Shown here in pieces: positions 9,503 to 18,157 of a stretch of 64,000 nt of DNA. Under the pieces are notes generated by a model, which saw only the letters and a list, made by a program, of their open reading frames with translations, was not told the origin of the DNA and made no database searches. The translations under genes and the position numbers were made by a program. Source of the DNA: an uncultured Bacteroidales bacterium (GTDB lineage Bacteria > Bacteroidota > Bacteroidia > Bacteroidales > UBA932). Position 1 is the first letter of the stretch, and the number at the start of each line of letters is the position of its first letter. The DNA is taken from the NCBI GenBank assembly GCA_947302175.1, contig CAMYVB010000004.1, forward strand, positions 38,692 through 102,691. Reading direction: 5' to 3'.

Positions 9503-10780
9503 ATGAACGACTTTCCCGAAATAGTTCCTCCGAAGTGGAGGGAGGAAGAAGAGAATAAGAGGACGAGCCTGATCAAGGTCATAGGCGTAGGCGGCGGCGG
9601 ATGCAATGCTGTCAGCTATATGTACGACCAGGGCATCAAGGGCTGCGACTTCATAGTCTGCAACACCGACGCCGACTCCCTGCACAGCAGCCGCGTGCCG
9701 CTCAAAATCCAAATCGGCACCCTCGGCGCAGGCACCGACCCTGCTGAAGGACGCAAAGCCGCCCTGGAGCATCAGGACGAAATCGCCCGTATAGCAATGG
9801 ACGAAGACACCAAGATGCTGTTCATCACCGCCGGTCTTGGCAACGGCACCGGCACGGGAGCAGCTCCCGTAATCGCAAAAATGGCAAAAGACAAGAACAT
9901 CCTTACCGTCGCCGTCGTCACCGTCCCGTTCGACAACGAAGGCAGCGAGACCTTGTCGAGAGCCATTGACGGCATAAAGGAGCTCGAAAAGAACGTCGAC
10001 AGCCTGATTATAATCAAGAACCAGAACATACTCAAGAACTACGGCGACCTCCTCCTCCAGGATGCATTCCCCAAGTCGAACGAGGTGCTTTCCACAGCCG
10101 TGAAGTGCATAATCGAGGTCATTTACAAGCCCGGCTACATCAACCTCGACTTCCACGACGTGTGCAATATGATGAAGGACAGCGGATGCGCCCTTATGGG
10201 CATAGGTTCCGGCACGGGAGAGCACAGGATAGAAGACGCCGTGCGCGAAGCTTTCAGCTCTCCCCTTCTGAACGACTACGACCTCTCCTCTGGCAAGGAC
10301 ATCCTTCTCAACGTGACCGTCGGCCTGAACGAAAGGGGCGTGAGCGCCGGCCAGTACCAGAGTATCTACGAGGAAATCCGCAAATATGCCGGCAACGTGA
10401 CTCCCTTCAAGCAGGGCCTCATCTACGAACCCGACCCGGAATTCGGCGACAGGGTCAACATCACCGCCATCGTGACCGGCCTGAAGTTCGTGGACATAAT
10501 AGGTCCCAACGAAGACACAGGCAACTACATCTTCCTCGACAGCGATTTCCACTGCAGCCCCAGGAAATCGAGGAACTCCGGTGAGGACGGCATAAGCCTC
10601 CAGGAGCCCGCTTCGGGACTGAAGATGAAGATAGGCTTCAACACAGTCGACAACAACCGCAGATTCGATTTCTCCGAAGAGGACAGGCCCGTCCTCGCCA
10701 TAGTGCCCGGGCAGGACTTGAGCGTGCTGGAAGACAATCCTGCCATAAGGAGGAACACAAAAAAGTCAAACAAAAACTAG
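9503..10780 (+). CDS. ftsZ: Cell division GTPase FtsZ
   Basis: KVIGVGGGGCNAV, NTDADSL and TAGLGNGTGTGAAPV motifs; downstream of ftsA. Confidence 0.94.
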   Translation: MNDFPEIVPPKWREEEENKRTSLIKVIGVGGGGCNAVSYMYDQGIKGCDFIVCNTDADSLHSSRVPLKIQIGTLGAGTDPAEGRKAALEHQDEIARIAMDEDTKMLFITAGLGNGTGTGAAPVIAKMAKDKNILTVAVVTVPFDNEGSETLSRAIDGIKELEKNVDSLIIIKNQNILKNYGDLLLQDAFPKSNEVLSTAVKCIIEVIYKPGYINLDFHDVCNMMKDSGCALMGIGSGTGEHRIEDAVREAFSSPLLNDYDLSSGKDILLNVTVGLNERGVSAGQYQSIYEEIRKYAGNVTPFKQGLIYEPDPEFGDRVNITAIVTGLKFVDIIGPNEDTGNYIFLDSDFHCSPRKSRNSGEDGISLQEPASGLKMKIGFNTVDNNRRFDFSEEDRPVLAIVPGQDLSVLEDNPAIRRNTKKSNKN

Positions 10781-10795
10781 AAAAATAAAGTCAGC

Positions 10796-12400
10796 ATGGA
10801 AAAAAGAACGAGAGTGCGTTTCGCCCCCTCCCCCACCGGACCGCTTCACATGGGTGGAGTCAGAACTGCATTGTACAACTATCTCTTCGCCCGCCAGAGA
10901 GGCGGCGATTTCATCCTGCGCATTGAAGACACCGATTCACACCGCTTCGTCCCTGGTGCCGAAGCGTATATAATTGAAGCTCTCAAATGGTGCGGCATCA
11001 CGCCCGACGAGGGAGTCGATGAGAACGGCAAAGTTGTCGAAACTGCCAGCGAAAAGCATCCCCATGCCCCGTACAGGCAGTCCCAGAGAAAGGGTCTCTA
11101 CCGTCAGTACGCCGAGCAGCTTGTAGCCAACGGATATGCCTACTATGCTTTCGACACCCCCGAAGAGCTCGAAAAAGCCCGCGCTGAAGCTGAAAAAGAC
11201 GGTAAGACCTTCATCTATGGCCTTCCCACCAGGATGGGACTTCGCAATTCCCTGACCCTTTCCGCCGAAGAGACTGCCAGGCTCATTGAAGAGACCACAG
11301 GCTGGACCATCAGGTTCAAGATGCCTGCCGACACCGTCGTAAAAATGGACGACATGATTCGCGGTCACATCGAGGTCAACACCGACACACTCGACGACAA
11401 AGTCCTCTGGAAGCGCTCCGACGAACTCCCTACTTACCACCTTGCCAACATCGTGGACGACCATCTGATGGAGATTACGGAGGTTATACGCGGCGAGGAG
11501 TGGCTTCCTTCACTCCCCCTGCATTACATGCTCTACAAGGCATTCGGCTGGGAAGACACCATGCCCCGCTTCGCCCACCTTTCCCTGCTTCTGAAGCCCG
11601 TCGGCAACGGAAAGCTCAGCAAGAGGGACGGCGACAAGCTCGGTTTCCCCGTATTTCCCCTGAAATGGACGAATCCCGAGGGTGAAGTTTCCCGTGGTTA
11701 CCGCGAGGACGGCTATTTCCCCGAGGCATTCGTAAACATGCTCGCCATGCTCGGCTGGAATCCCGGCAACGACCGCGAATTATTCTCGATGGACGAACTG
11801 GTCGAGGCTTTCTCCATGGACAAGGTCCAGAAAGCCGGCGCCAAATTCAACCCCGAAAAAGCCAAGTGGTACAATAGGGAATATCTTAGGATGAAAGACG
11901 ACGCCGATCTTACCGAGCTGTTCAAACCTGTTCTCGAAGCTCATGGCATAAGCGTCACCGGAGGCCCCCAGTCTCCCCTTTCTTCCGATTTTGAGAAAGG
12001 TGAATTCTCCTGGAGCTACGTCAAAAAGGTCGTGAAACTCGTTAAGGAGAGAGCCACTTTCGTACAAGACATGTGGACTCCTGCCGAGAGCCTGTTCAAG
12101 GCTCCGGTTGAGTACGTCGAGAAGGACTGGGCCAAGTTCTGGACCGCGGAGAACGCCGAAATGGCAGGTAAGGCCGTCGACTTCCTCCTCGCGTTCAACG
12201 GGCCTTTCGAAAAAGAACCCGTCGAGACTGCACTGGTCGGTTTCATCAAGGACAACGAGTGGCCCATGGGCAAGGTTATGAACTGCCTAAGGCTCGTCCT
12301 CACCGGTTCAGCAAGCGGTCTTGGCATTGCCGACATCCTTTCCTTCATAGGCAAGGACGAACTTAAAAAGCGCTTCGCTTCCGCCCGCGCCAAGGCATAA
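10796..12400 (+). CDS. gltX: Glutamyl-tRNA synthetase
   Basis: RFAPSPTGPLHMGGVRTALYNYLFAR (HIGH region) and KLSKRDGD (KMSKS region). Confidence 0.95.
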   Translation: MEKRTRVRFAPSPTGPLHMGGVRTALYNYLFARQRGGDFILRIEDTDSHRFVPGAEAYIIEALKWCGITPDEGVDENGKVVETASEKHPHAPYRQSQRKGLYRQYAEQLVANGYAYYAFDTPEELEKARAEAEKDGKTFIYGLPTRMGLRNSLTLSAEETARLIEETTGWTIRFKMPADTVVKMDDMIRGHIEVNTDTLDDKVLWKRSDELPTYHLANIVDDHLMEITEVIRGEEWLPSLPLHYMLYKAFGWEDTMPRFAHLSLLLKPVGNGKLSKRDGDKLGFPVFPLKWTNPEGEVSRGYREDGYFPEAFVNMLAMLGWNPGNDRELFSMDELVEAFSMDKVQKAGAKFNPEKAKWYNREYLRMKDDADLTELFKPVLEAHGISVTGGPQSPLSSDFEKGEFSWSYVKKVVKLVKERATFVQDMWTPAESLFKAPVEYVEKDWAKFWTAENAEMAGKAVDFLLAFNGPFEKEPVETALVGFIKDNEWPMGKVMNCLRLVLTGSASGLGIADILSFIGKDELKKRFASARAKA

Positions 12401-12403
12401 GGC

Positions 12404-14569
12404 TCAGCGTATCGACACAGATACGCCGTCAGCCCTATTTGTGAATTTGAGAAGATAAGTATTGCTCCCGGCGTCCCAAAGTGAAGGGTCGAGAATATCA
12501 ATTCCATCGACCGTGACACTTTCAGGGGCCCGGGAAAGCAGTATTCTGGAGACATTGAGAGTGCCTTCTGGCCCTTTTGCCGTGAAGGAGAAAGAGCCGC
12601 CCTTATTCGTGACATCATATGCCTTCGATGCTGCCGCAATTATTTTCGGAGCCTTGCCGGCACGGCTTATGTCGTACAGGAAAGCCTGGTTGCCGGGGGC
12701 AAGGATCGTATCGGTTACAACCGGGAGCTCAGGATCGAAAAGGTCGGTATAGACTCCCTTAATCTCAAGGGGATCGTCACTTACGCTTTCATCCAGGACT
12801 GCGGCGACCATGTACGGCCCGCGCCTGAAAGTCAGATAGTTTTTCAGCTCAAGCTCTTCGCCGGCAGCCGAGTACAATTGTCCTACAGTATCGAGCAGCA
12901 CGGAATCAGCACCGGGCTCCATAACAAAGACTTTGGGATCCTGCCTGATAATGGAGATACTGCCTTTGCCGAAAGAGTACGTACCCTCAGCAGGGGCAGG
13001 CCCAAGGCTGAGAAGCGAGAACAGGTGGTCTGAGGGAGCAGCGAAGGACAGACCGTCGGAATTCCACCATTCGCTCACTCCCTGGAAAGGATCACTGTCG
13101 TTTCCACAATATATGAGTTTTCCTCCGCCCTTTATCCAACGAGCAATATGAGAGTGCGCTTCAGGGCTCAGGGGCTTCATTGTGGAGTAACTCATTATCA
13201 GGATTTTAACTCCTTTGAGCGCGGCCTTATGGCCAAGATTCTCTATGTGGCTTATCCCGACGGGCACGCCGCGCTTGAGAAGCGGGGCGGCCATACCGTA
13301 GAATCCCGACATGGCAGGGTCGCTGAAATCATCGAACTCGGGGAAACGCTGGAACATAAGGGAATTTCCCATAAGTATGTTTATCCCCCGGCTTCCCGAA
13401 GCCGTGCTTTTTGATGCGGGGATATCCTGAAGAGCCGATGTCATCACCTGCATCATGGTTGCATAGTCCGAAGGCAGGCGCACCCTCTCGGAGCTACCGG
13501 CCGAAGGCGCGTATAATCCTTCGTATATCCTTTTAGGCCAAGGCATTATCTCATAGTTCGCCTCTGAAGACTGAAATAGCTGGGCGGCGAATGTAGCGTG
13601 GTAATTCCTCCTGTAGTCCATCCAGTCGCGCCTGGCGTCTTCGATGGGGTCGGTCAGAAGCCACATACGCCTTCCGGTCGGTGCGGTCATCGACACCATG
13701 CAGGCATATTCAAGATATGCTGTTTCGAAAGTACGTTCTTTAAATACTCCGTTGTAATAGAACGGGACCCTTGACGTGCCTGTCCATACCTGGGCTATGT
13801 ACCCGTCTATATCGGGGAGCAGGGCAAGACTCGCTTCGGGGCTGACGATTTGCCACTGGCTGTAGTTAAGAAGCGAATGGGTGGGCACATAGCACTTTAC
13901 TTCTACGCCTTTCTTCCTTCCGTAATCTTTTGCGTAACTCGAAACGGAGTCGAGCGCACGAAGGTAAAGGTGGTATTTAAGCTTTGCAGACAGATATGCG
14001 GCCTCTGGAGAAGACTGCTGATCCTGATACGGGAAACCGTAATAATCTTCCCATTCCCGCTTGAAGGCATCGCTGTAGCCCGCGAACGCCCAGAACTCCG
14101 GCTCCTCGAAATAAAGGCCAAGCGCGCCGGCGTCAATTGCCCTTTCGACCTGAGTCTTTTTGAAATACTCGAGGAAATTGAGGGTAGGAACTACATAGGG
14201 GACGTTTATCGTGTGCCAGATAGTATTTCCTTCCACGTCTTTCTGACCTTCATCCCAATGCTCTGTCCCGTCCCAATCACCGCTGAAATAATCTTCATAT
14301 CCACCCCACGCCATACCCGTCATGAAATCCGTCCTGTAGCCTTTCTCGCGCCACGAATTGATGCGGTCTTCAAATGAAACTTGAACGGGGGCCCGATGAT
14401 TGTCCATCCCATAAACAATTACCGCATCAGCCCGCACATCTATCGAGCTTTTCCACGCCGAAGTGGTCTGGAAGGTGGTCTTGGGATAATCATCCGCCTT
14501 CTTTGATGAAACGCATGACGCGCAAAGCACTGACAGTGCGCCTAAAACGATAATTGAATAATTTTTCAT
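12404..14569 (-). CDS. Putative glycosidase-like lipoprotein (TIM-barrel-like N-terminal half plus GATase-like region), family not recognised
   Basis: Lipobox LSVLCASC; acidic/aromatic-rich N-terminal half (GLYFEEPEFWAFAG); C-terminal half with VKILIMSYSTMKPLSPEAHSHIARWIKGGGKLIYCG resembling the GH42-type Rossmann/GATase domain. Confidence 0.5.
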   Translation of the reverse strand: MKNYSIIVLGALSVLCASCVSSKKADDYPKTTFQTTSAWKSSIDVRADAVIVYGMDNHRAPVQVSFEDRINSWREKGYRTDFMTGMAWGGYEDYFSGDWDGTEHWDEGQKDVEGNTIWHTINVPYVVPTLNFLEYFKKTQVERAIDAGALGLYFEEPEFWAFAGYSDAFKREWEDYYGFPYQDQQSSPEAAYLSAKLKYHLYLRALDSVSSYAKDYGRKKGVEVKCYVPTHSLLNYSQWQIVSPEASLALLPDIDGYIAQVWTGTSRVPFYYNGVFKERTFETAYLEYACMVSMTAPTGRRMWLLTDPIEDARRDWMDYRRNYHATFAAQLFQSSEANYEIMPWPKRIYEGLYAPSAGSSERVRLPSDYATMMQVMTSALQDIPASKSTASGSRGINILMGNSLMFQRFPEFDDFSDPAMSGFYGMAAPLLKRGVPVGISHIENLGHKAALKGVKILIMSYSTMKPLSPEAHSHIARWIKGGGKLIYCGNDSDPFQGVSEWWNSDGLSFAAPSDHLFSLLSLGPAPAEGTYSFGKGSISIIRQDPKVFVMEPGADSVLLDTVGQLYSAAGEELELKNYLTFRRGPYMVAAVLDESVSDDPLEIKGVYTDLFDPELPVVTDTILAPGNQAFLYDISRAGKAPKIIAAASKAYDVTNKGGSFSFTAKGPEGTLNVSRILLSRAPESVTVDGIDILDPSLWDAGSNTYLLKFTNRADGVSVSIR

Positions 14570-14576
14570 TGCCTGG

Positions 14577-15461
14577 TTAATTATCAAAGCCAAGGGAAAT
14601 AAGGGCGTCGCTTACGCTGAGAGCTTCCGACACGGTAAAACCACCGCTGCGCGTGCGCCTCAATGAAGCGAGGAAGGCCCCGCTGCCCAGCTCTTCACCA
14701 AAGTCGCGGGCGAGGGCGCGGATATATGTGCCTTTTGTACAGCGCACCCTGACAAGGGCACAGGGCAGATTGAGTGCAGAAATATCGATTACGTTAATCT
14801 TGGGGTTGACCCTGGATTCGATTTCGCCTTCGGGCACCGCAGTTGCGCTCAGAGGGATGCGGCAAACGCCGGTATCGCCAAATTCCAGCAGTTCCAGCTC
14901 AGGGATATTGATTTTCTGCTTGGAAAGAAGCTCCGAGGCCCCGTGGTCGAAGGCCGCATCGCCATTTAGAGCAGCCTTGTAGGCCTTGCGGGCCATCTCA
15001 TATGCCCTCACTCCGTCAACAGACTTAGCGGAAAAGAGAGGGGCCACCTGCTCCTGCTCGCCTATAAAACCAGGGAGGACCGCCTCAAAGGCTTCCCTGC
15101 TGACTCCGCCAAGCGGGTAATACTTGTCAATCTCCTTTTCGCGGTCGTAGGAGGGAGTTGTGGCGCCGAATACTATACCGGCCTCGTATTCTTTCTCGTG
15201 AGCCTGCAATTCGTCGGCGAGCTTTGTCGCCCTGCCTATGCAGACCAAAAGTATGCCGGTCGCCAGGGGGTCGAGGGTGCCGGCATGGCCGACTTTGAGT
15301 TTTTTATTGTGGAAATGCTTGCAGGCCGCCCACTTGAGCTTGCGTATCACGTCGGCGGAAGTCCATCTCCAGGGCTTGTCTATGGGGATGATGATGCCCT
15401 GAGGATAGTCGTCGATGCTATCCGTAAGGGGCATGCCATTTTTTAGGATAAGAGGATCCAT
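14577..15461 (-). CDS. truB: tRNA pseudouridine(55) synthase
   Basis: IDKPWRWTSADVIRKLK, KVGHAGTLDPLATGIL and KGTYIRALARDFGEELG motifs. Confidence 0.94.
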   Translation of the reverse strand: MDPLILKNGMPLTDSIDDYPQGIIIPIDKPWRWTSADVIRKLKWAACKHFHNKKLKVGHAGTLDPLATGILLVCIGRATKLADELQAHEKEYEAGIVFGATTPSYDREKEIDKYYPLGGVSREAFEAVLPGFIGEQEQVAPLFSAKSVDGVRAYEMARKAYKAALNGDAAFDHGASELLSKQKINIPELELLEFGDTGVCRIPLSATAVPEGEIESRVNPKINVIDISALNLPCALVRVRCTKGTYIRALARDFGEELGSGAFLASLRRTRSGGFTVSEALSVSDALISLGFDN

Positions 15462-15468
15462 CCGGGCT

Positions 15469-15897
15469 CTAGACGGGGATTTTGTCTATGCGGCGCTGAT
15501 GGCGTCCGCCCTCGAAATCGCTGGTGAGCCAAGTGCGGACTATGCTCACGGCCATGCGGTAGGAAATGAAGCGGGCGGGCATTACGAGGACGTTGGCGTT
15601 GTTGTGGGCCTTTACGAGACGGCCTACTTCAGTGTTCCAAGCCAGGCCGGCGCGTATGCCGCGGTGATGGTTGAGGGTCATCGCCATGCCGTTGCCGGTG
15701 CCGCACAGGGCTATTCCCAGGTCGGCCTCGCCTTTCTCGACGGCCTCCGCCAGGGGGTGGGCGACGTCCGTGTAATCCATGCTTTCTGTGCTGTCGGTAC
15801 CGAAATTGACGACCTCATGGCCTTTACCAAGAAGGTAGGAAATGAGTTTTGCCTTGTATTCCACGCCTGCGTGGTCGGAGCAAATTGCTATTTTCAT
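15469..15897 (-). CDS. rpiB: Ribose 5-phosphate isomerase B
   Basis: MKIAICSDHAGVEYK, DYTDVAHPLAEAV and LCGTGNGMAM motifs. Confidence 0.93.
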   Translation of the reverse strand: MKIAICSDHAGVEYKAKLISYLLGKGHEVVNFGTDSTESMDYTDVAHPLAEAVEKGEADLGIALCGTGNGMAMTLNHHRGIRAGLAWNTEVGRLVKAHNNANVLVMPARFISYRMAVSIVRTWLTSDFEGGRHQRRIDKIPV

Positions 15898-15986
15898 TGC
15901 TTGAATGGTTTAATCTCTCGTAAAGATACGCTTTTTATGGAAAAGTACTGCCGTTTTTGTATCTTTGAGCAAACCGCACCCGCATT

Positions 15987-18146
15987 ATGAAAAGATTCCT
16001 CGCCCTTCTGCCGTTGTTTCTCCTGCTCAGTTTATGCCTGAGAGCCAAGACTGCTTCCTTCAGAGACAATCTCAAAGGGGAAGATTGTGCGGCCGCGTGG
16101 GCTGAGCGCAGTTTTGCAGCCGGGAAGGTGCCGCCTTTTTCGTTCAACTACGGAGGCGTTCCTTCGGAGAAACTGCTGCCCCGCTGGCGGTTCAGCCGCA
16201 AGGCGATAGAGACGGATAAAAACAGCGAGAAAGTGACCGCCTGTCTATGGACCGACCCTCGTACCGGACTGCAGGTCGAGTGCCGCGTTAAGCTTTTCAG
16301 CGATTTCAATGCAGCGGAGTGGGTGCTGGTATTCCGCAACACGGGGTGTAGTGACAGCCCCCGGTTATCTCAAGTGCGTACCATTGATTTGGAGCAAGTT
16401 TCGCAGCCCGAAAAGACAGAAAATGATTATGAGGTCTTTTTCGCCGACGGACCGTTTTTCAGCGCGGCTGATTTCAGGTCTCGCGACACTGTTCTCGCGA
16501 AAGGCTCAGAGCTGCACCTTGAGCCCGACGGCGGCCGCTCCTCGAGCCACACCATGCCCTATTTCAACGTTAAGACGCCTTCGGGCGGGGTGGTTTATGG
16601 CGTTGGCTGGACTGGCAGCTGGTGCGCCGACATTGTGCGCGACTCACATAAGAGCCTCCGCGTGAGCGCAGGTCTTCGCGATTTCGACTCATTCCTTCGC
16701 CCCGGCGAAGAGATACGCGTCGCGTCCGTGTTCATGATTCCCTGGAGGGGCGAAGACAGGATGGACGGGCAGAACTTAATGCGCCGCTTCATCCTCGCGC
16801 ATCACCATCCCGAGGCGTCCGGCGCTCCTGTCAAGGCGCCCATCCTAACGAGTTTCGACCACAACGGTCCCTGGCCCTGCGACGAATTCTCCTGCCTGAC
16901 CGAATTCATGGCCAAGGCCTCCATACGCCAGCAGGCCTACTACGGCACGGTGGCGGATGCATTCTGGCTCGACGCCGGCTGGTATTCGCGCGCTGCCGAC
17001 TATAAGAGCGGCTATTGGTGGCACAGCGCCGTGGGCAACTGGACCCCGGACCCCGAGCGCTTCCCCGACGGCATTGCGCCCATTGCCGAAACAGCGCACG
17101 AGGCGGGCGCAAAGTTGCTTCTATGGTACGAGCCCGAGAGGGCCAACGTAGATTCAGACTGGGCGCACGCGCATCCCGAATGGATGCTCGCCGCTTCGGG
17201 CGCTCCCGCAGTGCCGCTCGACTATCCCGTGGATTCGGCGTTTATAGTAAATATCGGCAACCCCGACGCCCTGCAGTGGGTATGCAACGAGATGCTCCAA
17301 AGCATCAGCGATAACAAGGTGGACATTTACCGCCAGGACTTTAACATAATGCCCGAGCCCTTCTGGCTTAATAACGACGAGCCCGGGCGCAAGGGTATGA
17401 CGGAAGTCAAATATATCGCAGGCCTGTACTCCTACCTCGATTTCCTGCACAAGATGATGCCGCACCTCATTATGGACAACTGCGCAGGCGGCGGGCGGAG
17501 GCTTGACTTCGAAATGGTTTCACGCGGCATAGCTCTCTGGCGCTCCGACTATTCCAACTATATCGACGGCCGCAGATGCCACGGCTACTATCTCAACCAG
17601 TGGCTCCCTGTCAACTGCACCTGCGTCTCGAGCGGCGACCCCTACGACTACCGCTCCACACTCGCAGCGGGCGTCAATTTCACCTGGGGCTCAACAAAAA
17701 GCGGGAAAGGCCTGTCAATCGAGGGTGAAAAGGCGCTGATTGAGCTCTATCGGGGCCTGAAAGACTACTTCCTCGAGGACTACTACCCCTTAAGCGGCTA
17801 CGGCGACATCACAGGCGAGGATCTCTGGATGGCCTACCAGCTCAACCGCCCCGCTGATTCCACGGGCATAGTGGTCGCTTTCCGTGGACCGGAAGCGAAT
17901 GATTCCACCTATACCGTACGCCTCCGCGGCCTCGACCCCTCAGTTACTTACCGGCTTGCCTTCGATGGCGACGTTGCCGCCCCCGGGCGCAACCAAAGGC
18001 TCGGGAGCGCACCTTCTTCAGCCGACGCCTCCGCAGGGCTCCCGGGAGAGCCTTTCACCATGAGCGGAGCGCAGCTCTCAGAGGGGCTAGAGCTCACCCT
18101 GCCGGAGAAGCGCAGCAGTCTGCTGCTTCGCTACCGCCCTCTTTAA
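15987..18146 (+). CDS. GH36-type alpha-galactosidase, secreted
   Basis: Signal peptide; DAFWLDAGWY, WYEPERAN, YRQDFNI and DNCAGGGRRLD motifs of GH36. Confidence 0.88.
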   Translation: MKRFLALLPLFLLLSLCLRAKTASFRDNLKGEDCAAAWAERSFAAGKVPPFSFNYGGVPSEKLLPRWRFSRKAIETDKNSEKVTACLWTDPRTGLQVECRVKLFSDFNAAEWVLVFRNTGCSDSPRLSQVRTIDLEQVSQPEKTENDYEVFFADGPFFSAADFRSRDTVLAKGSELHLEPDGGRSSSHTMPYFNVKTPSGGVVYGVGWTGSWCADIVRDSHKSLRVSAGLRDFDSFLRPGEEIRVASVFMIPWRGEDRMDGQNLMRRFILAHHHPEASGAPVKAPILTSFDHNGPWPCDEFSCLTEFMAKASIRQQAYYGTVADAFWLDAGWYSRAADYKSGYWWHSAVGNWTPDPERFPDGIAPIAETAHEAGAKLLLWYEPERANVDSDWAHAHPEWMLAASGAPAVPLDYPVDSAFIVNIGNPDALQWVCNEMLQSISDNKVDIYRQDFNIMPEPFWLNNDEPGRKGMTEVKYIAGLYSYLDFLHKMMPHLIMDNCAGGGRRLDFEMVSRGIALWRSDYSNYIDGRRCHGYYLNQWLPVNCTCVSSGDPYDYRSTLAAGVNFTWGSTKSGKGLSIEGEKALIELYRGLKDYFLEDYYPLSGYGDITGEDLWMAYQLNRPADSTGIVVAFRGPEANDSTYTVRLRGLDPSVTYRLAFDGDVAAPGRNQRLGSAPSSADASAGLPGEPFTMSGAQLSEGLELTLPEKRSSLLLRYRPL

Positions 18147-18157
18147 TCGTTTTGGAG

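Noticed and set aside
1-10780. Absence of murF and ddl from the dcw cluster
   Set aside because: The order murE-mraY-murD-ftsW-murG-murC-ftsQ-ftsA-ftsZ is the usual Bacteroidetes arrangement.
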